Source: Larix kaempferi
Lineage: Eukaryota > Streptophyta > Pinopsida > Pinales > Pinaceae
Length of the DNA: 64,000 nucleotides
NCBI GenBank assembly: GCA_027924585.1
Contig: BSBM01000637.1
Span: 3,410,001 to 3,474,000 of the forward strand
Direction of reading: 5' to 3'
This document shows positions 32,471 through 42,956 of the stretch, piece after piece. Each line of letters opens with the position of its first letter. The first letter of the stretch is position 1. The position numbers were made by a program, and so were the translations under genes. The notes under the pieces were generated by a model, which ran no database searches, was not told the origin of the DNA, and saw nothing but the letters and a program-made list of their open reading frames with translations.

Positions 32471-34180
32471 GATGACAGGAAAATGAAAATCGGGGGCAGT
32501 GTCATAAACAAAGAACTCAAAAACTCTAATGCAGCCGAGTGTGCAGAAGAGGAGCTAGAAAAAGCAAGGCTCACAGGACAAAAAAGCAACCTCTAAAATC
32601 TATACTGAGATCAGTATCTCAATAAGCGAGCTGATCAACAAAAATGGCTAGAATGCCAACAAGCAGTCCCTATAAAGAAAAATGACCCTCTACAAAGATG
32701 AGATAGCAAGCAAACTCCTAACTAAGAGCTGGAGACCTCAACAGGCTGTATCCTTCAAAAGGTGATGAAATCCAAGTCAAACAATACAACATGAGAGACC
32801 AATATAAGAAGGATATCCCTCTACCGAAAGGGATCCTAGGTAAAAGAGCCCTATTAGAATAGATACTAAGCCACCTCGTTCATGACATGTCGGAAAAGGT
32901 TTTGGGCACTTCAGCATTCCGAAGAAGACAGCGATCGATGTTGCCTTAGGGCTAAGTGGAGTGCGGTATTCCACAGAGTCCATCCGGTTCTCAATCTCAC
33001 GGCCGTTTAACCCCTGAAAGTTGGAAACAGTCAGGAGGCCCCTCTACAAACTGGCTGTGACCGTGTCAATAAATACTAGAGGATTTTAGTTCCCTAAAGA
33101 CAACGACTATGTCTCAGATGAAAATGACAAGGGGGAATTATTTTGATGCCTATCCCCTTAATTTTAGTGGCTGTCTTACTCAATCAGGTAGTGGACGTGA
33201 AACTTGATGGTGTTATGACGACTCAAACCATGCAAATGAGAATGAATAAAAAACAAGCCTTTGTCTTCGATGAAATCTAGCTAAGGAAGGGAGAGAGTTC
33301 TTCGGTCAAACATGCATGAAATTTTTCACAAGCAAAAATCAAAGAAAAATATTTTTTCTTTTCTTTTTGTAAACAAAGCCAAACTGAAGTAAACACTCTT
33401 TTCAATGCACTGATCCTACAATCTACAATGCTTCAACTATGAGAATTTTTTGTGGCAAAATCAATGGTTCATTTCCTAATGCAAAATAATGTTACTAGAC
33501 TTTTTCAATTTCAAACAACAAAATTGCTCTCAAATGATAATATTTTAATTACTGAAAATGATAAAAATAATGTGACTGTAAAAGTTACAGGGTTCAGTAA
33601 CAGAGAACAATGGTGTTGAGTTGGTTGTGGTGAAAAAATCAAGCCAATGCAATCAAACTGGAAAAATGACCCAATGTGTCAAAAATGCCACTAATTCAAA
33701 TAAATCAAGCTCACAACAGGAAAATAATCAGATCACACAGACTGTAAAATAATCAGGATGTTAACAGGCAACAGCAAAGGCTACCTAAGGCAAAGAGAGA
33801 CTCAGGAAACCAAGCAAGTATAAAAAATTTAAAAATTTGCAGACACTACCGCGGTTCAGGGTCTGCCTGGAGCGCGGCACTGTGGGAGTACCGCTCTGGT
33901 ACTAATGCAGAGAACGTGGTACTACCGCGCTGGAAGCAGTTCTGAGGGCGCGGTACTATGGCAAGGTAAGGAAAAAGCACAACTTGAGAAAAGAAAATGA
34001 AGTTTTCAGGGTTGTTGCTAAACCAGGGGACTCAGTGATCAGAGAGGGAGAAAAATACAGCGAGGAGGGGTGAATAAAGGTCAAAAAAGACCAAGATTCA
34101 AACTGGTTTGAAGTGCAATAAAACAAATCATAATGAGCAGATAGATGACAGTGAACTGAATCAATCAAACAGAAATCAAA
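32471..34180 (-). other. G1 5' leader
   Basis: A 1.7 kb untranslated leader between the primer site and gag. No gene is seen. It includes the TACCGCG motif cluster at 33842-33960. Confidence 0.65.
33842..33960. repeat. TACCGCG motif cluster in G1 leader
   Basis: Five or more copies of CTACCGCG, GCGCGGCACTG, GTGGTACTACCGCG and GCGCGGTACTA occur in about 120 bases, in both orientations, in an otherwise AT-rich leader. Confidence 0.75.
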
Positions 34181-34196
34181 CCTAGTGGAGTCGCCA
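34181..34196 (-). promoter_or_regulatory. G1 primer binding site
   Basis: Minus strand reads TGGCGACTCCACTAGG four bases after the 5' LTR end. It begins with the TGG complementary to a tRNA CCA end. I cannot name the tRNA with confidence. Confidence 0.75.
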
Positions 34197-34200
34197 TTCT

Positions 34201-35167
34201 TGTTATGTAGAATTTTTCCCTATGGATAAGTCAAAACTCTCTTAACTTTAAAGCAGACTTTAAACTAATTCTAAAGCAAGAAGCAAGTCAAAACAAATGC
34301 TACCTTGAAATTCCTGAATTAACTTTTACAACAAGATTAAACGTATTTAGAAACAGTAAGAGATGGAACACACCTTTCAAACTGACGTTTGTCCTGCTCC
34401 TAGCTCTTGATCCAAAGCTCCAATGTAGAACCTATTAAGATCAACCAAAGAACAAACATGCAAACTTCCAAATACCTTGAATGTAAAGGTTAGATTCAAA
34501 TCCAGATTAGATACATTTCACGCTAAGAACTTATGCCAAACACATGAAATGGGAAAGACAAGACAAGTTATCTTATTACAACTTGAAGAATGCTTACATA
34601 GGTTGCTTGATGCCCAAGCCAATCCTCCAGCTCCAAGTGCCTTCTCCTCTAGCTATCTCCATAATGCTGCAAGATCATAAGTTTGATACTCAAGGAGTCC
34701 TCCCCCTTCCCCATGGAATGCCTCTCTTTTATAGTGTATGGTAGGGTTAACCAACAAGAGAGATGGGTGGATCTAGGGAGAGATAAGTGGATCAAGGTTT
34801 CTAATCACAGAAAGTGAGTTGGGATCGAATCAGGGACCCCAATCTTCCACTATCTTCGAAAATCCAAAATCCCACAAGCCATGGGAAAAAGGCTAATAAA
34901 AGAGTACCGCGCCCTGTGGTCTGAGCACAACACGGTACTGCCGCGTTCTGGGGAAAAATCAAAACATGGTAGTGTAGAGTACCGTGCGCATATAAATGAG
35001 CAAAGCGCGGAAGTGTAGGTAAATAAAGTCTCAGCTGGGTCAGAACTTGTCAGGGTAGATTTACCTTCAAGGTTCATTCATCTTCTGGGTGGTTCAAACA
35101 GCAGGGGAAGTGTCGTCAACTCTGTTTGTGGTGGAGATGCGGCACTGTGGAATATAGAGGTATAACA
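34201..35167 (-). repeat. G1 5' LTR
   Basis: 967 bp, same length and ends as the 3' LTR. TATAAAA on the minus strand at 34727-34733. The TACCGCG cluster is at about 34905-35012. Many LTR differences fall at CG sites inside this cluster (CG changed to CA or TG). Confidence 0.95.
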
Positions 35168-36516
35168 CCAAGTATGTTTCAAGATTTGTTCATGATTAAG
35201 TTTATGATATGTTTGTCTTCATATTATTATGGTTAGTACAATCTTGATTAAATTTAGACTTGTCGTATCACCTTAATAAAATTATGAATGCATGATAGAA
35301 AATATTCATTGATTAGGGTTTTGACACTTATGATTGTACTAATGCATTGTGATGTTGTATGAGGTTGATTTTGTTCGCTAACATGAAAGGTACACCAAGA
35401 AAGACAAATCATGTTCTAGTCTAAAGAACATATGACCATGGTGACATGAAGACAAAGATTCATCCATTGTCATGGATCACATAGAAGATCTATTTACGAG
35501 GTATGTATAACTTGGTTCTATAATGGTTAACTTATGAGATATGCAGGTTACTAGCACAAGTCATTGAAGAACAAGAAAACATCATGTGGGTATGTTAGAC
35601 ACAGCTAGCTAACATGCTAATCCAAGTATGTTTTTCCTATATCAACTTAAAATCCTACCTTGTGTTAGGATATCTTATATAATTATACTTGGCATGATTG
35701 ATTATGATTATTCATGAAGTTATAGGTTTGAGTAATCATGGGTTTAGGAATATTATGTTTCTTACTTTAATTGATGATATGACTAACTAGAAGAGTCCTA
35801 TATAAACCTTGAATACTAATGTTTATTATCTGTGTTTAAAATGATCATTACTATACACGTTTAAGACTATTATGTTTATGATAGTATTGAGATTATACTA
35901 ATAAATGTATGATTATGTATGAGATCTCTAGGATATCAAAATAATGATACTTGTAAGCATGCAAAGTGATCGAGGATGGATATAAGTTCAAGGACAGGTA
36001 ATCCAGGAAGCAAAGATAAAGAGGGAGCACACTCCAGTAGTTTCTGCAAGGATGCAGATATTCAAAGGGAGTCAACCCAACAAACAAACAAAGATAAGTA
36101 TTTGAATTATCATTTCTTGCATATTTGATTGTTTAAATAATACTGTTCAATGATTTATATACCGATGTTCCTAGAATTAGGCTCTGTATTTTGGCATATT
36201 AGAATAATTCCATTAATGAACAACATACTACTAATATGCATGTAATGGGTAAGTGGCCTATGGAACTGTACAACATTCCATTGCCACTTACCTACAATGA
36301 AACCTCTTTGCTAACATGTTGGGAGTAGTGCAAACTCTTAACAATGTTCTGGTAGAGACTGGAAGGCATCTAGAAAGTTACAGGATATGGATGAATGTTG
36401 TATTGAAGCATTGGCTGAAATAATTGCATGACTATATGACATATTCCTTTATGTGTAAGAATTTGTTCTGAAAACTATGAGATGTTTCTAGTCATGCAAT
36501 TTAAATTGTTTTGTAG
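35168..36516 (+). other. A2 middle segment of non-retroviral sequence
   Basis: This replaces gag-protease-integrase. No long frame, but splice-like signals recur. GTATGT-type donors follow the gag scrap (about 35172), TTTACGAG (about 35498) and CATGTGG (about 35589). Acceptor-like ends are AACATGAAAG (about 35388), GATATGCAG (about 35547) and GTTTTGTAG (36516). Short exon-like blocks between them are AT-poorer. It is homologous to 56601-58240 in A3, so it was present before the two copies separated. The source is not recognised. Confidence 0.55.
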
Positions 36517-37930
36517 GAAAGATCGCATACCATCACCTACAAAAGAAGGACTACAACATTTGTTCTAGGAACAAAGATATATATTGAATATATTGAAGTT
36601 CCCAGGATATGGGATGAATTAATGGAAGAATGCCATGATTTGTCGATCATGAAGAATGATGGTTGGGATGTGGTCCCAGACTAGAAGGGAAGTCTGTCGT
36701 GACTTCCAAGTGGATCTATAAGATTAAGCATGCTGCAGATGGTAGCATGGAGAAATACAAAGCAAGGTTGTAGCTCGTGGCTTCTCCCAGAAAGAGGAAT
36801 TGATTATGAAGAGAATTTTGCTCCTATAGCCAGATACACTTCCATTAGTACTTTCTATGACTGCAGTGATAAAATGGAAGATACACCAGATGGATTTCAA
36901 GAGTAAAGCGGATTCCAACCTTTACTACAAGGTTGAGGAAGGCAATCCAGTGATACTACTTTTGTATGTGGATAACCTGTTTGTTACAGATGAGGATAGA
37001 TTTATTGTCGACACGCAGCGGAAGCTTGCTGCTGAGTTCGAGATGAAGGACTTGGGGATGATGCACTACTTTCTAGGTATGGAGGTGTGGCAGAGTGCAG
37101 ATGGAATCTTCCTTGGACAAGGGAAGTATGCAGTAGAGATCCTGAAGAGGTTTGGGATGATGGACTGCAAGGCCATGGCCACACCTATGGCATCGAACCT
37201 GAAGCTTCTATGTGATGCTTCATCTGATCCGGTTGATGTCACGATGTATCGTCAGATGATTGGGTCCTTGATGTACCTGACGAATACAAGACCATATATT
37301 TGCTTTGCGGTGAACACATTGAGCCAGTTCTTGTCGGATCCCAGAGGTGTTCACCTGGTTGCTATAAAGCATATTTTGAGGTACCTGAAGGGTATAATTG
37401 ATTATGGGCTCAAGTATCATGCGAATCAAAAGTTTAACCTATAGGATTATGTTGATTTGGATTGGGTAGGTAGTACTGCAGATAGGAAGAGCACATCTAG
37501 GTGCTGCTTCAGTATGGGATCAGGTGTGATCTCTTGGTTTAGCAAGAAGTAGTCCTACATAGCACTGAGTACAGCCGAAGAAGAGTATGTTGCAGCTTGT
37601 TCGACTAGTTGTGAGGTAGTATGGCTCTGCAAGCTACTATCTGTGTTATTTGATCTCCCACTGGAGGCTACTGGTATCTTTTGTGACAACCAGAGTTGTG
37701 TGAAGTTATCTGAGAACCCAATGTTCCACGACAGGTCGAAACACATTGAGATCAAATATCACTATATCAGGGATATGGTGCAGAGTGGAGCAGTGAAGCT
37801 CCTGTATGTTGCGACAGATGAGCAAATTGCAGATGTGATGATGAAGCCACTAGCCAGAGTGAAGTTCGAGTACTTCAGAGAGAGGCTTGGTGTTCTTCAG
37901 ATTGACGACACTTCGAGGAAGAAGTGATGG
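36517..37930 (+). pseudogene. A2 RT and RNase H remnant
   Basis: It begins in the linker (RSHTI, aligned with A1) and passes KNDGWDVVP and IDYEENFAPIARYTSI in broken frames. It jumps from HQMDF directly to SKADSNLYYKVEEG, so a central RT block is missing. From 36857 the frame is open. The active site at 36965-36976 reads YVDN instead of YVDD. RNase H follows, with TAG stops at 37442-37444 and 37550-37552. It ends DTSRKK before TGA at 37925-37927. Confidence 0.88.
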
Positions 37931-38039
37931 ACACATTTGTTGGAGCCATTCCAAGCATGATGAGAGGAGGATCCTTCACATGGATGTGGATGTAAGCGCT
38001 GGATGATGAACATCAGGAGGATGCTCCAGTTACTGCTCT

Positions 38040-38640
38040 GTATGTATGCATCATGTTGGATGCTAGATATGATCTGTTGGATCATTTATATGTATGTATG
38101 TATGCATCATTTTGGACGTTGGATATGATCAGTTGGATCATTTATATGTATGTATGTATGCATCATGTTGGATGCTAGATATGACCAGTTGGATCATTTA
38201 TATGTATGTACGCATCATGTTGGATGTTGGATATGATCAGTTGGATCATTTATATGTATGTACGCATCATGTTGGATGCTGGATATGATCAGTTGTATCA
38301 TTTATATGTATATGTATATACGCATCATGTTCGATGCTGGATATGATCAGTTGGATCATGTGTATGTATCTGTAAATGTATCAGGTGGATACATTGTATG
38401 TTGATATGTATCAGGTATGATCAAGTGGATCATGTATTTGTATATGTATCAGGTGGATACATTGTATAATCAAGTAGATCATGTATGATGATATGTACCA
38501 AGCAGATACTCTGTATGCATCAGGTGGATGCATTGTATGATCAGGATGATCATGGATGACGAGCTTCAGGATGTTGCTCCAGATGACATTCAACAAGATG
38601 ATGCAGTGTTGATGATCAGGATGATCATGTGTACATCAGG
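38040..38640 (+). repeat. A2 3' tandem array (about 50-55 bp unit)
   Basis: Units contain TATGTATGTATGCATCATG, TTGGATGCTAGATATGATC and AGTTGGATCATTTATATG, repeated about six times. Shorter GTATCAGGTGGATACATTG pieces follow. Confidence 0.85.
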
Positions 38641-38689
38641 ATGATGTATGGTGAGTATCAGGTTGATACTTTGTGGCCGTGGACAGGTT

Positions 38690-39200
38690 GTGCAGATGAG
38701 CATGTAAGTAGACCTGGGAGATCTGGACAAGATGAAAAAGGCCTCAGATGCTCTTTCGAGGCATTGCTCTGGGAGGACATGTAAGTAGACCTAGGAGATC
38801 TGGATAGGATGAAAAAGGCCTCAGATGCTCTTTTGAGGCATTGTCCTATGGCATGTAAGTAGACTTGGGATATCTGGACAGGATGAAAAAGGCCTTAGAT
38901 TCTCTTTTGAGGCATTGCCATGAGCACATGTAATCAGACCTAGAGATCTAGATAGGATGAAAAAGGCCTCAGATGCTCTTTAGGGTTCTTGCTTGGAAAG
39001 ACACCCTTTTAAGGTTTTGTGGTAGGAGTAACATGTAATCAAATCTGGAGATCTGGACAAGATGAAAAAGGCCTCAGATGCTATTTAGGGTTCATGCTTG
39101 GCAAGACACCCTTTTAAGGTTTTGTGACTTTCACATGTAGAAGATCCCGGGAGATCCTATAGGTCGGAGTTGTGTACCTGTAACAGCCTAGGATGCTCTT
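38690..39200 (+). repeat. A2 3' tandem array (about 60-75 bp unit)
   Basis: Units contain AGATCTGGACAAGATG, AAAAAGGCCTCAGATGCTC and a TTTGAGGCATTG or GGTTTTGTG tail followed by ACATGTAA. It corresponds to array 1 of A1 and to 60350-60960 of A3. Confidence 0.8.
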
Positions 39201-39445
39201 TTGAGGTTTTGTGATGCACATAATAAGTCCCGAGGGTTCCACAGTATGGCCAGTGATGATGAAGACCTGCAGGTGGTGGGCCTAAACCTAATATGAAATA
39301 GGACTGGCTCTGTAGAACTTCCTATGATGAGTATATTTAGAGATTGATTGAGATAGCAGCAATAGTGACGATGATGATTATCCAGTGACAATGATCCAAA
39401 GAAGAAGACTTGTGTTAGAAGACCTGTGTTGAGAAATACCTTCCT

Positions 39446-39458
39446 AGTTAAGAGGGAG
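39446..39458 (+). promoter_or_regulatory. A2 polypurine tract
   Basis: AGTTAAGAGGGAG directly before the 3' LTR, identical to A1. Confidence 0.92.
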
Positions 39459-40094
39459 TGTTGATGTATATGTAACTTCGGAATGCATTTCATATATGTA
39501 TATTGTACTCCTATAGAGATGGTATTATTCCTCTATACGGAAGTGTTTGTATTCCTATAGAGATGTTATTATTCCTCTATATGGAAGTGTTGTCATTTAT
39601 ATTGTAAGTGTCGTAACTTGTACTTGATGGGTTATTAGACCACCCTATTGGGGGTCGGCCATGTGGGTCAAAGGGTTAGTAGAACACCCTATTGGGTGTC
39701 GGCCTAGTCAGCATTATGTTATGTGGTTATGTTAAGGCCGACCTAGTAAAGTTTGTTAGGCAAGTCAAGTCATGTATAAATAGAGTGTGGGAGGCACTCT
39801 ATTTGATCATTTCTATTCTCTCACACACTATTTGGAGAGTGGCACACTTGTGGAGGAGGAGAAGTTGTTGCTAGGAGATGTCTATCTCTTATGCTTGGGT
39901 TGTATCATTGCTCTATCTATCTCTGAGGAAGTTATTGGGGTTTTTCACCTTTATGGTTTTCCCCAAGTAAAGTTTGTGTCTCTTCTGTGCTTGCATTATT
40001 GTGTCCATGATTGATATGTTGTTGATATGTTGTACATGTTGTTCTCTCAATTAAGATCCTAGATCAGATTGAAGTAAATTCTGAAAAACTAACT
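39459..40094 (+). repeat. A2 3' LTR
   Basis: 636 bp, TGTTGATG to AACTAACT. It has two of the 44-bp TTATTAGACCACCC units where the 5' LTR has about three. TATA-overlapping hairpin at 39778-39804. Confidence 0.93.
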
Positions 40095-40099
40095 TTCAC

Positions 40100-41326
40100 A
40101 TCTCTCATCAACCTATTCATTTGTAAGATTGAGTGGACAAGGCTTTTCGATAAGATCCATGGTTGGAAATTCTAGCATGATCATCAAGTTATCCACCGCA
40201 TACCATCTTCTACCACATACTTCCTATGTTTTTGAATTGTGCCTTCAACCAATTCACAAGCATGTCCCCGTGCATCCAAATAAATTCTAATCCTTTTGAA
40301 CTTGATATTATCCAGAACAAGGATGTCTTCAGGTCTTTCCTTAATATATCTTTTCCAATCAACCACGGCCTCTATTTCCCTAGTTGATCCTTTTCTTATC
40401 TCATTATTTTGTTAAAGGACATTATAATGTCACTGAAAAACATTGTATGTCTCCTGAATTTCATTCAGGGATTGAAATAATTCAAATAAAATCTTTCTAT
40501 ATTCTTCATTTCAAGAGCTAGTTCCTTGAATTCTTCCATAGAAAACCTAGAGAAAGAGGAGGTAGCTTATTTCGCTATTGAATCTTTCAACTGCTTCTCA
40601 AGAAGTGTGATCTTCTCAACATGGCCAATGTTTAGAAGTTGTTATTCATGCAACTGCCATTGGAGGGATTCCTTTTAGGACTGTAGGTTTTTCACCTGAC
40701 TATCGTGCTCATTCCTTAACTCTTGGAGTTGATATTGATGTTGTTCTTCAATTTCAGTTTGCTTCTCATTAAGCTTCTGCAATTCTTCCTCTTTAGCTTC
40801 AATTTCTTTATTCAAAGAAGTGACTAAATCATAATTTTCCCCTTCAAAGGATCCCATTGCTGCAATAGTTTCTAGTGCTTCTTGTTGCACATCAGTGGAT
40901 GTTTTCTTCCATATGAGTTGATTGGGAACAGGTCCCTTCATAACGGTCCCTTCCCTTTTTCTTTTACCTCCTCTTTTCACCATTTCCTTATCAGATTTAT
41001 TGTAAAAATATTCCCCTAGGGAAACCACATCATCCTCTCCAAAGTCTATCACTATGTATACTATGGAAGCAGGTACAACAAAAGTTGAAACCAAAGGTGC
41101 AATTTGGGAAACAATAGAAGTTGGAATTGGGATGTTGATTTGGGTGGTGGAGATGGAAGGAGAAATGATGTTGGAAACTAATGGTGAAGAGGAAGTGAGA
41201 GGAAAATTCAGGGTAACATTTTTCAGGAAGGGAAATAGAGACTGTGGTTACTGATGGTGATAAGGATATAGTTGGATCTTGGACTTCAATAACTTGTGGC
41301 AATAAGATGGAAGGTGGAGTTACCAA
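40100..41326 (-). pseudogene. G2 unit 1 extra ORF, middle part with coiled coil
   Basis: The minus frame 41094-40675 includes FGEDDVVSLGEYFYNKSDKE, a basic patch (KRGGKRKREG), and a heptad-rich stretch with NKEIEAKEEELQKLNEKQ and ELRNEHDSQVKNLQ, a likely coiled coil. Broken frames continue leftward to the A2 junction. Upstream (41330-41094) is Ser/Thr/Pro-rich. Homologous to 61813-62892. B separates it from the N-terminal part at 47582. Confidence 0.65.
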
Positions 41327-41331
41327 TGATT

Positions 41332-41789
41332 TGTTAGGATATTTAGACACTTAGGAGTTAGTTAAGATCAACTTGTGTAATATATCCGTTAGGGATAGTG
41401 TGTTTCTTTAGTATGCATTAATATGCATTTGTAAATACTTAATCCGACGGTCACGATATGTTTCCGACATAGAGTGATCCGACGGCTCAACTTCTCTTAG
41501 ATCAAACCTAACCTTGATCCGTGGCTTAACACCCGATTGGTCCATGATCTCTATTTAAAGAGCATGGAGGGTCATTGTTTAGTTGATCGATTATGAGAAG
41601 CTCATTTGTAACTTTCTTTCTTTGCATAATAAATTGTCCCGTAGAAGCTATTTGGCCGGGGCCGTGGAGTGTTTCCCTCAAGAGGGTTTAAACCACGTCA
41701 AAACATCGGTGTGTTGATCTGTGATCTGTTTGTGTGAAGTGGTTTCTCTTGGTGTTCGGTCCTTTGGTAGTACCCTGTGTACCCGAACA
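41332..41789 (+). repeat. B 5' LTR
   Basis: TGTTAGGATATTTAG to TACCCGAACA. A TATTTAAA box is at 41552-41559 and an AATAAA signal near 41626, in the expected U3-R order. Confidence 0.97.
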
Positions 41790-41801
41790 TGGTATCAGAG
41801 C
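41790..41801 (+). promoter_or_regulatory. B primer binding site
   Basis: TGGTATCAGAGC, immediately after the LTR, initiator-tRNA-Met type. Confidence 0.95.
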
Positions 41802-42956
41802 TTTTATGAAGTGCCGCTTCCGGTTATGATCTAGATCTTGAACTGTTGTTGCCGAAACTCGTAAGGGTTTCTAGTTCTGGTATTTCTGTGCATTTCTGGG
41901 CTGTGGGAGCTGTTCCATTGCGTCCGGAGCGTCGTTTCCATTGGGAAATAGTTTTCGTTTGATCGAAAACGGTTCCTGGTTGCTCCAGAAACGTGTTTTT
42001 CATCAGATCTGAAGGTATAATGTTACAGTGACGCATTTTTTTATTTCGTTTTTGAAAAGAAAAAAATCTCATATTTCATTTTTGTTACTGTTAGTTTTTT
42101 TTGGTTCGGATTGTTGCTTTTCCGTCTGCGTATGCTCTTTGCCGTGCACCTTGAGCGATCTCGGCAAAATCAGAAACAGAAAGGAAAAGGGTTTTTCTCG
42201 GCTGCGTATGCTCTTTGCCGTGCACTTTGCGCGATCTCGGCAAATCAGAAACAGAGAGAAAACGTAGACTTTCCGGGCAAGCTAACAAGATCTAACTCCA
42301 CAAGTGTGGAAAAGTTTTTTTTGTTTCGTTTTGTGGTTTGGTTTGCAGGAAAAAGGGCAAGCACGCAAACCGAGCAAGAAGAGTTAAAAAAAAAAAAAAG
42401 AAAAAAAAAAGAAGAAGCCCCCTTCCTCATTTCCATATTTTACATACCTTTTAAACTAGCTCACTTGGTCCAAAGTTGCTTTATTCCTTAATAGGTCTTG
42501 AGTTCAAGTCTTAGGAAGTTACTTTTAAAAGGAAAAGTGCATGCAATTTCTATTTTCAAGTTACTTTATTGTAAAAGTGCATCTCACTTAAATAATAAAA
42601 AATAAAAATACAAGTGAGTCACTTAAGCTTTTATTTATTGTTGCACTATTTAAAAGTAATATCATTGTAAAAGTGAAATCACTTATTTTACAAAAGTGAT
42701 TCACTTAAAAGCAACTTTTTTTTGTAAAGTGATTGTCAAAAGGTTCATCTTGGGAAGAGGGGGGTTCTTTTTTTAGCTGGACATTCTCTAGCTGCCACGT
42801 CACTATTGGGGACATCTTCAACAGTTTCTTTGTTCAAGCATAACTTCATCATACAGAGTCAGTTTTCAGTGCCGTTTTTTTTGAAACCGCCTATTTTTTC
42901 GAGCTCTTCACATCCAGACTATTGGTTTCTGCTTTTACAGCCATTAATTTACAAAT
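41802..42956 (+). other. B leader
   Basis: A 1155-base untranslated leader with a 77-bp tandem duplication (42125-42256), an A-rich run near 42390, and several AAAAGTGA / TCACTTAAA stretches at 42530-42730 that could pair with each other. No gene. Confidence 0.75.
42125..42256 (+). repeat. B leader tandem duplication
   Basis: Two copies, 77 bp apart, share CTGCGTATGCTCTTTGCCGT and GCGATCTCGGCAAA, followed by TCAGAAACAG. Confidence 0.85.

Larger units (their letters stand above)
19624..35167 (-). mobile_element. G1: large Tat-like Ty3/gypsy element
   Basis: 15,544 bp with two 967-bp LTRs (19624-20590 and 34201-35167) and a perfect target duplication ccaag (19619-19623, 35168-35172). I count about 22 LTR differences by eye, near 2 percent. 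Minus-strand order is gag, protease, RT-RNase H, integrase, second RNase H; an antisense plus-strand gene fills the 3' part. Gag from 31337, protease and RT share one frame with stops at 30111, 28758 and 27609, then one frameshift in integrase. The large size, extra RNase H and antisense ORF fit the Tat lineage. It is now non-coding as a whole, but damage is light. Confidence 0.93.
17644..40094 (+). mobile_element. A2: non-autonomous copia element, split by G1
   Basis: LTRs are at 17644-18321 and 39459-40094, with a perfect target duplication ttcac at 17639-17643 and 40095-40099. Without G1 (19624-35167 plus one 5-bp duplication) it is about 6.9 kb. The internal part keeps a leader, a short gag scrap, an unrelated middle segment, part of RT, RNase H and the 3' repeat arrays. 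No protease or integrase is left. Both LTRs end in ACT rather than the ACA of A1, A3 and A4. Confidence 0.93.

Noticed and set aside
40675-41094. Extra ORF of G2 as a viral envelope gene
   Set aside because: Position fits, but no signal peptide, membrane helix or cysteine pattern is visible; a coiled coil alone is not enough.
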